A DNA stretch of 64,000 nt from Planktomarina sp. (GTDB taxonomy: Bacteria; Pseudomonadota; Alphaproteobacteria; Rhodobacterales; Rhodobacteraceae). This document shows, one piece after another, positions 1 through 6,735 of the stretch (position 1 is the first letter of the stretch; every line of letters begins with the position of its first letter). The stretch covers positions 40,700 to 104,699 of the forward strand of contig JAHDBC010000004.1 of NCBI GenBank assembly GCA_020630595.1. The letters are read 5' to 3'. The translations under genes were made by a program, and so were the position numbers. Under the pieces are notes generated by a model that saw only the letters and a list, made by a program, of their open reading frames with translations, was not told the origin of the DNA and did no database searches.

Positions 1-1
1 A

Positions 2-199
2 GCATTTGAACGCTACCGGGTTGAGGTGATCGCAGGCGGCACATTGGTCAGATCGCAAGATGTGCCGACAACATCGTGGACTTACAGCCAATCAGATCAG
101 GCGGCCGATGGTGTTTCGGGGCCGATTTCGCTGCGGGTGGCGCAGATTTCGGATGTTTACGGGCCGGGTTTGCATCGATCACTGGATGTGATCATTTAA
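2..199 (+). CDS. C-terminal end of a probable gene transfer agent/phage tail (host-specificity) protein, partial
   Basis: An open frame runs in from the left edge and ends in TAA at 197-199, giving about 65 C-terminal residues. The visible part looks like a beta-rich fibronectin-like end: it contains VRSQDVPTTSWTYS and closes with LRVAQISDVYGPGLHRSLDV. This style of ending is known to me from the large GTA baseplate/host-specificity protein (orfg15 type) of Rhodobacterales. A cysE gene follows directly, and I recall cysE flanking GTA clusters in this order. The identity is an inference from a short tail plus context. Any other phage-tail-like protein is possible, because the start and main domains lie outside the window. 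Confidence 0.5.
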   Translation, partial: AFERYRVEVIAGGTLVRSQDVPTTSWTYSQSDQAADGVSGPISLRVAQISDVYGPGLHRSLDVII

Positions 200-274
200 A
201 AACAAACCTTTGATTGGCTTTGCGCGATGCCCAGATGCTATGCTAGGGACGCGCAGAACTGGAAAGGATTGCCC

Positions 275-1087
275 ATGTCTGTCAAAGAAAAAGCTGTCCG
301 GTCGATTGATCCTGTTTGGGATCGCATGGTTGACGAAGCCCATGCCGTTGTGCGGGAAGAACCCCTGATGGGGGGGATGCTGCATGCGGGTATCTTGCAC
401 CATGCTTCGCTGGAAGCTGCGTTGTCTTACCGGATTTCGCAAAAGCTGGCCTCTGCCGATATGCCTGAACAGATGTTGCGCGAATTGTGCGATGACGCAT
501 TGGCAGACGGGACAATCGGGCAGGCCGCCCGGGCCGATCTGGCCGCGGTTCTGGACCGCGATCCCGCGTGCCATCGGCTGATCCAGCCGATGATGTATTT
601 CAAAGGGTTTCAGGCGGTCCAAGCCCACCGCGTGGCGCATTGGCTGTGGCGCAATGATCGCGAACATCTGGCCTATTTCATTCAGTCCCGCACGTCAGAG
701 GTGTTTGGTATTGATATCCATCCGGGCGCGAAAATCGGGCAGGGGATCATGATCGATCATGCCCATTCGATTGTCATCGGTGAAACGGCCGTTGTGGGCG
801 ACAATGTTTCAATGCTGCATTCCGTCACCTTGGGCGGCACAGGCAAAGAAGACGACGACCGCCACCCGAAAATCGGCGACGGGGTTCTGATCGGCGCAGG
901 GGCCAAGGTTTTGGGCAATATCAAGATCGGCAATTGCAGCCGCATCGCCGCCGGGTCCGTCGTGCTGGAAGAAGTGCCGCCGTGCAAGACAGTCGCGGGT
1001 GTGCCCGCGCGGATTGTTGGTGAAGCGGGCTGTGCGCAGCCGTCTGTCACCATGGACCAGCTTTTGAACCAAGGCTGCGGTCAGTAG
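275..1087 (+). CDS. cysE: serine O-acetyltransferase CysE
   Basis: This enzyme transfers acetyl from acetyl-CoA to L-serine, the first committed step of cysteine synthesis in the cytoplasm. The 270-residue protein has the N-terminal helical SATase domain (about residues 10-140) and then the left-handed beta-helix of hexapeptide repeats. The typical stretch GIDIHPGAKIG, the active-site region DHAHSIVIGETAVVG, and LHSVTLGGTGK are all present. The C-terminal tail is short. I chose ATG 275 because GGAAAGGA lies just upstream and homologues begin MSVKEK-like; an in-frame ATG at 227 would add 16 unlikely residues. It follows the probable GTA tail gene with 75 bp between them and ends in its own terminator. 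Confidence 0.96.
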   Translation: MSVKEKAVRSIDPVWDRMVDEAHAVVREEPLMGGMLHAGILHHASLEAALSYRISQKLASADMPEQMLRELCDDALADGTIGQAARADLAAVLDRDPACHRLIQPMMYFKGFQAVQAHRVAHWLWRNDREHLAYFIQSRTSEVFGIDIHPGAKIGQGIMIDHAHSIVIGETAVVGDNVSMLHSVTLGGTGKEDDDRHPKIGDGVLIGAGAKVLGNIKIGNCSRIAAGSVVLEEVPPCKTVAGVPARIVGEAGCAQPSVTMDQLLNQGCGQ

Positions 1088-1101
1088 ACGGATCAAACGG
1101 A

Positions 1102-1135
1102 AAGCGGCCCGCTGGGGCCGCTTGCACCATTTTTT
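1102..1135 (+). terminator. Rho-independent terminator of cysE
   Basis: A 9-bp perfect stem, AAGCGGCCC (1102-1110) and GGGCCGCTT (1115-1123), encloses a 4-nt loop. A run of T follows at 1130-1135. It lies 15 bp after the cysE stop. Confidence 0.85.
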
Positions 1136-1140
1136 GGTTT

Positions 1141-1203
1141 AGGGCGTTGCCCTCTGCCGCCGTGCGGCGGCATTCACCCAGAGTATTTCAAGCAAAATGA
1201 AGA
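1141..1203 (+). repeat. Dispersed intergenic repeat family A, copy 1
   Basis: The unit has a hairpin AGGGC-gtt-GCCCT (1141-1153), here followed by a second hairpin GCCGCC-gtgc-GGCGGC, and then the tail CACCCAGAGTATTT...GCAAAATGAAGA. The tail recurs at 17733-17762 and 30985-31017 in the same orientation. In all three places the unit lies between convergent genes, with the tail next to the stop codon of the minus-strand gene; here 6 bp separate them. This copy is shorter on the left than the other two. Confidence 0.8.
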
Positions 1204-1209
1204 CGCAGG

Positions 1210-2052
1210 CTATTTGGCGGCGTTTTCATCCACGGCATTCATGAATGCCAGACCCGATTGCCCAAGTTCTGTTTTGCCAAAGACACCCGCATACAGGTAT
1301 TGGGCGGGATCTGTTCGGTCTGGCGCATCAGCGTTTGCGAAGATTTCGGCAGCGTAATCTTCGGCGTTGTCTTGGGGTTGATAGCCCAGATGTTTCGCGC
1401 CGTCGTTGTTGAGCGCTGCGCGGGTGTTGTTGGAAATGCCATAGACGATTGAAACGTCGACCACTGGCGTGGTGATGGATGCGACGACCATGCGGATCAG
1501 GTCACCCACCGACAGCCAAGCCTGAAGCGACCGGGGCCCATTGGGTGCCGCGCAGGAATAGATGCGCATGCAAACGGCTTCGATCCCGGCTTTGTGCCAA
1601 TACAGTTTCGCGCAATCTTCGGCAAAACATTTGGCCAATCCATAATAGCTGTCTGGCGCGTGCGGGGCATCGACACCGATGTTGTCGCTGATCCGGTGCA
1701 GCCCCACTGCATGGATCGAAGACGCATAAACCACCCGGCGCACACCATGGATACGCGCAGCTTCCCAGATGTTGAACGATCCGATCAGATTGGCGTGCAA
1801 GATCGCACCCCAGGGGGCTTCGTCGCCGATGGCGCCGAAATGGACCACCATATCGGCCCCTTCCAGCACGGGGCTGATTTGATCCAAAACGCCCAGATCG
1901 GCCATAACATAGGTTTCATTCGGGGCAAGATTGTCGATGTTTTCCGCGATGTCTGTCGACACCAATTCATCGCACATGCCTGCAAGCGTTTCCCGCAAAT
2001 ATCCGCCCAGACGACCCGCAGCCCCGGTCAGCACAAGTTTCTTGAGTTTCAT
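1210..2052 (-). CDS. NAD-dependent epimerase/dehydratase, uronate-dehydrogenase-like
   Basis: This is an extended short-chain dehydrogenase of 280 residues. It has an N-terminal nucleotide-binding motif TGAAGRLGGYL (residues 9-19), a serine pair at 111-112 and a catalytic YxxxK at Tyr137/Lys141. The layout matches Agrobacterium-type uronate dehydrogenase (NAD-dependent oxidation of galacturonate or glucuronate to the lactone), including the PDSYYGLAKCFAED region, but the substrate cannot be read from sequence. Its ATG overlaps the TGA of the upstream flavoenzyme gene (ATGA at 2049-2052), so the two are probably translationally coupled. A role in the same small catabolic pathway as that flavoenzyme is inferred. 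Confidence 0.8.
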   Translation of the reverse strand: MKLKKLVLTGAAGRLGGYLRETLAGMCDELVSTDIAENIDNLAPNETYVMADLGVLDQISPVLEGADMVVHFGAIGDEAPWGAILHANLIGSFNIWEAARIHGVRRVVYASSIHAVGLHRISDNIGVDAPHAPDSYYGLAKCFAEDCAKLYWHKAGIEAVCMRIYSCAAPNGPRSLQAWLSVGDLIRMVVASITTPVVDVSIVYGISNNTRAALNNDGAKHLGYQPQDNAEDYAAEIFANADAPDRTDPAQYLYAGVFGKTELGQSGLAFMNAVDENAAK

Positions 2053-3263
2053 CAGATCACTGCCTTTTCGATAAAGGGTTTGTTGTCCACAACCCGTTGA
2101 TAGTTGAACGGATCAAGATCGATGGATCGATAAGATCCATAGGTGATGTATTCCGCCACCCCACGCCCGATAGCCGGGGATTGTTGAAAGCCGTGCCCGG
2201 AAAAGCCGTTCACGAAGACAAAGTTGGTCACATCCGGGTGTGGGCCGACAATGGCGTTTTGGTCAAAGGTGTTGAACGCATAATGCCCGGCCCATGAATT
2301 GATCAGCTTGATGGCTTCGAATTGGGGGATGCGGTTCGCGATGATGGGCCAGACTTTTTGTTCCCAGATTGCGTGATCTTGATCGAAATCGTCGTAGTCC
2401 ACTGCTGGGTCATCATCCGGCGGGCAACCGGCCAGATAATACGTTCCTTCGGTGCGCATGTGCACGCCGGATGGGTCGATCGTTAGCGGCAGGTCACGGT
2501 CCAGCGGGTGGGCGGCGTCAAAGATAAAAGTATAGCGTTTGCGCGGTTCTACCGGCAGGGTCAGCCCCGCCATACGTGCGGTCAGCACGGCCCGTGGCCC
2601 CGAACAGTTGACAACCATGCCGCAGTGGATTGTTTCACCTGATTTCAGGGTGACACTGGTGCAGCGATTGTCTGTGACGCCAATCGCCGTCACTTCGTTT
2701 TCGACGTATTCCGCGCCATTTTCCCGGGCCGATCGTTTCCACCAATCAAAGATGGTGCCGCCGTCGAAATAACCTTCGTTGATGCGGTTGTGATTGGCGG
2801 CGATGATGTCGTCCAAATTGTAAAATGGGTAGTCCGCCTTGATCGCTTCGGGGGTCATGTGCTGGGTTGCGGCACCCAGCTTGGCCTGAATTTTCTGACC
2901 TTCGGCAAGGGTGGCTGCAAATTCTGGCGTATCGGCCAGATACATGTATCCATAGCTTTGAAGCGTGATGTCGGGCACGCGGTCGTCACCATCGAAGAAA
3001 TCGCGAAACCCGCGAATGAATTCCGCGCCGAACTGACTGATGCGTATGTTGGTTTCGTTTGAAAACTGTTGCCGGATGCAGGAATTCGTGTGTGCCGTTG
3101 ACGTGAATTCATAGGTGGTGTCGCGTTCGACCACCAGAATGGTTCCATCAAAATCCGGGTTGCGGGCCAGCCACCATGCGACCGATGACCCGTACATTGC
3201 GCCGCCAATGATGACCACATCATAGGATGCCTGTTTTGGTGTCGGTGAAATCTGTTCTGCCAT
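2052..3263 (-). CDS. FAD-dependent oxidoreductase, DAO (D-amino acid/sarcosine oxidase) family
   Basis: The 403-residue protein begins with a dinucleotide-binding segment DVVIIGGAMYGSSVAWWLA near residue 15. It ends with the DAO-type motif NGFSGHGFQQSPAIGRGVAE, which places FAD at the re-face pocket. Members oxidise secondary or tertiary amines or amino acids to imines. There is no fused folate (GCV_T) domain, but the divergent neighbour at 3439 is a stand-alone GcvT-fold protein, so the pair could act like a split dimethylglycine-dehydrogenase system. I chose the start ATG 3263 (MAEQIS), since a longer frame reaching 3446 would run into the divergent gene and gives an unconserved leader. The substrate is unknown. 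Confidence 0.85.
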   Translation of the reverse strand: MAEQISPTPKQASYDVVIIGGAMYGSSVAWWLARNPDFDGTILVVERDTTYEFTSTAHTNSCIRQQFSNETNIRISQFGAEFIRGFRDFFDGDDRVPDITLQSYGYMYLADTPEFAATLAEGQKIQAKLGAATQHMTPEAIKADYPFYNLDDIIAANHNRINEGYFDGGTIFDWWKRSARENGAEYVENEVTAIGVTDNRCTSVTLKSGETIHCGMVVNCSGPRAVLTARMAGLTLPVEPRKRYTFIFDAAHPLDRDLPLTIDPSGVHMRTEGTYYLAGCPPDDDPAVDYDDFDQDHAIWEQKVWPIIANRIPQFEAIKLINSWAGHYAFNTFDQNAIVGPHPDVTNFVFVNGFSGHGFQQSPAIGRGVAEYITYGSYRSIDLDPFNYQRVVDNKPFIEKAVI

Positions 3264-3351
3264 ATACGCACCCCCGACGCGCACCATGATGGGCGAACCA
3301 AGGTGTCGCAAGGCAAAATTTTTGAAGACCGTGGTCATTCGGTTGATTGTG

Positions 3352-3364
3352 TGACGTTTCGTCA
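3352..3364. promoter_or_regulatory. Inverted repeat in the divergent promoter region
   Basis: The 175-bp space between the flavoenzyme start (3263) and the DmdA-like start (3439) carries the palindrome TGACG-ttt-CGTCA. Its position between divergent genes suggests an operator shared by both. No regulator gene is adjacent, and five-base arms can occur by chance. Confidence 0.3.
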
Positions 3365-3438
3365 AAGTGAAAAATGCAGATAGCGTTTGAAACCAACCTG
3401 CCGTAGCGGGGAAAAAAACGGTTAGGGGAGGGTCCGCC

Positions 3439-4545
3439 ATGTTCAATGTTTTTCCAACGGCACGACTGCGTCCGTCGCCATTCTTTCATGCCATCAAGGC
3501 AGAAGGGTGCACGTCCGCATCAATTTACAACCGCATGATCCTGCCTGCGTCGTTTGGTGACCCGGAAAAAGAATACTGGGACCTGATCGAACGCTGCGTG
3601 ATGTGGGATGTGGGCGCTGAACGTCAGGTGCAGCTGGAAGGGCCAGATGCGTCAACCCTTGCCCAAATTCTGTCGCCGCGCGATCTTTCAAACCAGAAAA
3701 TCGGGCAGGGGAAATATGTACCTTTGGTCAACCACCAAGGAACGGTTATCAACGATCCCATCGTTTTGAAACTGCGCGAAGACCTGTGGTGGTTTTCAAT
3801 TGCAGACAGTGACATTTGGTTCTGGGCGCGTGCGATTGCGGCGGAACGGGGCCTTGATGTTGAAATCAGCGAACCGGATGTGTCACCGCTGGCCGTGCAG
3901 GGGCCATTGGCTGAAAACGTGGTGGCCAGCGTGTTTGGGGATTGGGTGCGCGACCTGAAATATTTCTGGTTCAATGAGGCAGAGATCGAGGGCATTCCGG
4001 TGGCGGTCCAACGGTCCGGTTGGTCCAAGCAAGGCGGGTTTGAAATCTATCTGCGGGATGGATCGCGCGGCACGGATCTGTGGAATATCGTCAAAGAAGC
4101 CGGGCAGCCTTACGGCATTGGCAACGGCGGACCGACCAGCCCGGAACGCGTGGAAAGCGGTTTGATTTCTGTGGGGTCCGACACGGATTCGCGGACGTCG
4201 CCGTTTGACATCGGGTTGGACAGGTTCGTGAACACGGACGTGCATGATGGCGTGATCGGCATTCAGGCGCTGCGTCTGATCGAAGCGCAAGGGGCCGAAC
4301 GACGGGTGGTCGGTATTGTGCTGGACGGTGATGAACCGGATCCCTTCGGCTTTCACTGGGAACCCATTTCCATTGATGGTGTCAAAGTTGGATCGCTGAC
4401 CAACAGCGTGTTCAGCCCGCGTTTGAAAAAGAACATCGGCTATGGTCTGGTCAATGCAGATGTGCAGCTGGGTGACCGTGTCGTGGTGACCCGCGCGCCG
4501 GGCAAAGATGTCGAAGGATCTGCGGTGGCAATGCCGTTCATCTGA
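3439..4545 (+). CDS. DmdA-like aminomethyltransferase (GcvT fold), possible dimethylsulfoniopropionate demethylase
   Basis: The 368-residue protein has the folate-binding GCV_T domain and a C-terminal GCV_T_C barrel. It shares many blocks with DMSP demethylase DmdA as I remember it: PFF...YNRMILP near residue 30, WDVGAERQVQLEGPDA, SPRDLSNQK, the segment FSIADSD, and RSGWSKQGGFEIY near residue 195. DmdA moves a methyl group from DMSP to tetrahydrofolate. The family has many paralogues of unknown substrate, and a gene divergent from a DAO flavoenzyme is not the usual dmdA setting, so demethylation of another methylated compound is equally possible. AGGGGAGGG precedes the ATG. Confidence is high for the family and moderate for DMSP. 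Confidence 0.75.
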   Translation: MFNVFPTARLRPSPFFHAIKAEGCTSASIYNRMILPASFGDPEKEYWDLIERCVMWDVGAERQVQLEGPDASTLAQILSPRDLSNQKIGQGKYVPLVNHQGTVINDPIVLKLREDLWWFSIADSDIWFWARAIAAERGLDVEISEPDVSPLAVQGPLAENVVASVFGDWVRDLKYFWFNEAEIEGIPVAVQRSGWSKQGGFEIYLRDGSRGTDLWNIVKEAGQPYGIGNGGPTSPERVESGLISVGSDTDSRTSPFDIGLDRFVNTDVHDGVIGIQALRLIEAQGAERRVVGIVLDGDEPDPFGFHWEPISIDGVKVGSLTNSVFSPRLKKNIGYGLVNADVQLGDRVVVTRAPGKDVEGSAVAMPFI

Positions 4546-4552
4546 CGCGTGC

Positions 4553-4569
4553 TGCACAACATTTGTGCA
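4553..4569. promoter_or_regulatory. NtrC-like palindrome upstream of the urease operon
   Basis: The 17-bp sequence TGCACAACATTTGTGCA is a perfect inverted repeat (TGCACAA-cat-TTGTGCA). It has the length and ends of the classical NtrC site TGCACC-N5-GGTGCA, differing in one symmetric pair. It lies 51 bp before the GTG of ureD. Nitrogen control of urease is well known in bacteria; the assignment here is by consensus only. I see no sigma-54 -24/-12 element downstream. Confidence 0.5.
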
Positions 4570-4580
4570 CACTGCAGTTT

Positions 4581-4605
4581 TGTCGGGCGCGTTTGGTGCC
4601 CGACA
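4581..4605 (+). terminator. Possible terminator or 5' hairpin between the dmdA-like gene and ureD
   Basis: The stem TGTCGGGC (4581-4588) / GCCCGACA (4598-4605) has a 9-nt loop and only a short T-rich tail. It could end the dmdA-like transcript or lie in the urease leader. Confidence 0.4.
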
Positions 4606-4619
4606 TTTGACATTCAAAT

Positions 4620-5459
4620 GTGAAATCCCGTTTTGTGGCGACGATGAACAAACCCGTCATGGAATTGTCTTCGCCCTTGGGCCTGTCTGACCAACCGCGT
4701 GCGCGTGGCAGGGTGCACGTGGGAATCGTGCGTGACAGGTTGAAGGATTTGCATCAGTCGGGGTCCCTCAAAGCGGTGTTTCCCCATGGCCAGGCATGGC
4801 CGCAGGTTGTGCTTGTGAACACCGCCGGGGGGATCACCGGGGGCGACAGGTTCGACACGACCGTTGCGGTTGGGGATGGGTCGCGCCTGACGGTCACAAC
4901 ACAGGCGGCTGAACGCATCTATGCGGCCCCAATGGGCAGTCTGGGCCGGGTGACAAACACCGCCACAGTTTCAGATACCGCCCTGCTGGAATGGCTGCCA
5001 CAGGAAACGATTGTGTTTCAGGCCGGTGCATTGATGCGCCGGCAGCATTTCGATTTGGCCCCCACCAGTCGTGCGCTGATCGTGGAACCCCTGATCTTTG
5101 GCCGCCCCGCAATGGGCGAAATCGTGGATCAGGCGCGGCACCGCGATGATCTGCAGATCCATGTTCAGGGCCGCCTGATATTTCGCGATGCTTTTACCCT
5201 GACAGGGTCTGATGTTGGAAGGCTGCGGCGGCAGGGCTTTGGCGCGATGGCCGCATTGCATTATTTTGCCGCTCAGGCCGTTGATCGAAAAGACGGCATT
5301 CAGGCGATCTTGCCCGATACGGCGGGGGTCAGTGCGGTGTCATCTGATCTGATCACATGTCGCTTTCTGGCGGCTGATGGCTTTGCGTTGCGCAAGGCTT
5401 TGCTGCCTGTCATTGAACATTTAACCGAAGATGCGCTGCCCAAAGTCTGGAGGCTGTAA
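4620..5459 (+). CDS. ureD: urease accessory protein UreD
   Basis: UreD (UreH) binds apo-urease and forms the UreD-UreF-UreG complex that delivers nickel. The 279-residue protein has the family blocks: PRARGRVHVGIV near residue 27, VVLVNTAGGITGGDRFDTTV near 63-82, TTQAAERIYAA, and LEWLPQETIVF. It is the first gene of the operon, and the next gene starts 3 bp after its stop. Start choice is uncertain: GTG 4620 keeps the longest frame, while ATG 4644 (MNKPVM) is closer to usual UreD N-termini, and neither has a strong ribosome-binding site. Confidence 0.93.
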   Translation: MKSRFVATMNKPVMELSSPLGLSDQPRARGRVHVGIVRDRLKDLHQSGSLKAVFPHGQAWPQVVLVNTAGGITGGDRFDTTVAVGDGSRLTVTTQAAERIYAAPMGSLGRVTNTATVSDTALLEWLPQETIVFQAGALMRRQHFDLAPTSRALIVEPLIFGRPAMGEIVDQARHRDDLQIHVQGRLIFRDAFTLTGSDVGRLRRQGFGAMAALHYFAAQAVDRKDGIQAILPDTAGVSAVSSDLITCRFLAADGFALRKALLPVIEHLTEDALPKVWRL

Positions 5460-5462
5460 TCC

Positions 5463-5765
5463 ATGCAACTGACCCCCCGCGAGAAAGACAAGCTGTTGAT
5501 CGCAATGGCCGCCGAAGTGGCCCGCAAACGTTTGGCGCGCGGCGTAAAACTGAACCACCCCGAAGCCATCGCCCTGATCACGGATGCTGTGGTCGAAGGG
5601 GCGCGCGATGGCCGCAGTGTAGCCGACATGATGGAAGCCGGTGCCCATGTGATCACGCGCGATCAATGCATGGAAGGGGTGCCAGAAATGATCCACGATG
5701 TTCAGGTAGAAGCGACGTTCCCGGATGGAACAAAGCTGGTCACCGTGCACAATCCGATCCGGTGA
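5463..5765 (+). CDS. ureA: urease gamma subunit UreA
   Basis: This is the 100-residue structural gamma subunit, of normal length. It starts [12 protein letters not shown] and contains [17 protein letters not shown] and the block [11 protein letters not shown], and ends with VHNPI. Urease hydrolyses urea to ammonia and carbamate. GGAGG lies inside the ureD end, ahead of the ATG. The TGA at 5763-5765 is followed by 36 bp before ureB, so gamma and beta are separate proteins, as is typical of proteobacteria. Confidence 0.98.
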   Translation: MQLTPREKDKLLIAMAAEVARKRLARGVKLNHPEAIALITDAVVEGARDGRSVADMMEAGAHVITRDQCMEGVPEMIHDVQVEATFPDGTKLVTVHNPIR

Positions 5766-5801
5766 TTGCGCGCAAATTCCGTCTTGAAAAAAGAGGTTCC
5801 A

Positions 5802-6107
5802 ATGATCCCAGGTGAAATCATACCCGCAGATGGTGATCTGATTTTGAACACGGACCGCGACCCGATCACCCTGATGGTCGCAAACACGGGCGACCGCCCG
5901 GTTCAGGTGGGGTCGCACTATCATTTTGCGGAAACCAACCCGGCGCTTGATTTCGACCGTGATGCTGCGCGGGGCATGCGGTTGGATATTGCCGCAGGAA
6001 CCGCCGTGCGATTTGAACCGGGCCAGCGGCGCGAAGTTCAACTGATCGCACTATCGGGGGCCCGTATCGTTTACGGGTTCAATCAAAAGGTGATGGGGGC
6101 CCTGTGA
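5802..6107 (+). CDS. ureB: urease beta subunit UreB
   Basis: The 101-residue beta subunit begins [13 protein letters not shown] and carries the family blocks [34 protein letters not shown] and the segment RIVYGFN. I chose ATG 5802, which has AAGAGG upstream; an in-frame TTG at 5766 would add 12 unconserved residues. The stop overlaps the GTG of the following membrane-protein gene (GTGA at 6104-6107), tying that gene to urease subunit translation. Confidence 0.97.
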   Translation: MIPGEIIPADGDLILNTDRDPITLMVANTGDRPVQVGSHYHFAETNPALDFDRDAARGMRLDIAAGTAVRFEPGQRREVQLIALSGARIVYGFNQKVMGAL

Positions 6108-6724
6108 CCCGTTCGGCTGCATATCATTGGTATGACAAAGCCCTGTTGTGGGTGATGTTGATCTTTTTTGCAGCCCATATGGGCAATCATCTGGCCATCC
6201 TGTGGGGGGCACAGGCGCATCTGGCTGTGATGGATGTATTGCGTGTTGTGTACCGCTATCCCATCGTTGAACTGATCCTGATCTGGGCCATCTTTCGTCA
6301 GGTGGTGGCCGGTATCAAACAGATGCGTCGGTTTGGCCCGTTCAAATCCAAGGGGCGGTTTCGGGTGCTGGTGTGGTCGGGGATTTACCTTATTGCCTTC
6401 ATGATCATTCACCTGTCGGCAACTGCCGCGAACCGCTATGTGCTGGGCGTTGATACGAACCTCTATTTTGCGACCGCCGGATACCGCAGCCTGATCGCAT
6501 CGCTGTTTTTCTATCCCTACTATTTTCTGGCCGTTGTCGCGTCGTTTGCCCATTTGGGGGCCGTGGTCTGGCTGCGCCAACGGGCGGTACGGCCCGTTTT
6601 CGCGGATCGGGTCTATGTTGGGGCGGTCCTGTCGGGAATTGCCATCGCCGCGATTTTGACGCTGTTTCTGTCGGGCCTTGTCGCTGATTTCCCGATCCCT
6701 GAATCCTATCTTGTCTACCCGTAA
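6104..6724 (+). CDS. Polytopic membrane protein of unknown function inside the urease operon
   Basis: The 206-residue protein has about five hydrophobic helices (roughly 13-33, 48-68, 87-108, 128-156, 168-193). Histidines lie within or at the ends of helices: His25 and His29 in helix 1, His103 in helix 3, His150 in helix 4. That helix count and His placement resemble the haem-binding cytochrome b anchors of succinate dehydrogenase/fumarate reductase (type B). No flavoprotein or iron-sulfur partner is nearby. It overlaps ureB by 4 bp and stops 11 bp before ureC, so it must be co-expressed with urease. A role in urea, ammonium or nickel passage, or a redox link, is open; I do not recognise a named family. 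Confidence 0.85.
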   Translation: MTRSAAYHWYDKALLWVMLIFFAAHMGNHLAILWGAQAHLAVMDVLRVVYRYPIVELILIWAIFRQVVAGIKQMRRFGPFKSKGRFRVLVWSGIYLIAFMIIHLSATAANRYVLGVDTNLYFATAGYRSLIASLFFYPYYFLAVVASFAHLGAVVWLRQRAVRPVFADRVYVGAVLSGIAIAAILTLFLSGLVADFPIPESYLVYP

Positions 6725-6735
6725 GGAGCTGACTG

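Noticed and set aside
2052..3446. Longer version of the flavoenzyme starting at 3446
   Set aside because: The extra 61 residues overlap the divergent DmdA-like gene start, lack family similarity and would remove the promoter region of both genes.
4607..4635. Sigma-70 promoter for ureD with a perfect TTGACA at 4607-4612
   Set aside because: No acceptable -10 follows at 16-18 bp (GTTTTG only), and the transcript would start after the GTG start codon. It may still matter if ureD starts at 4644.
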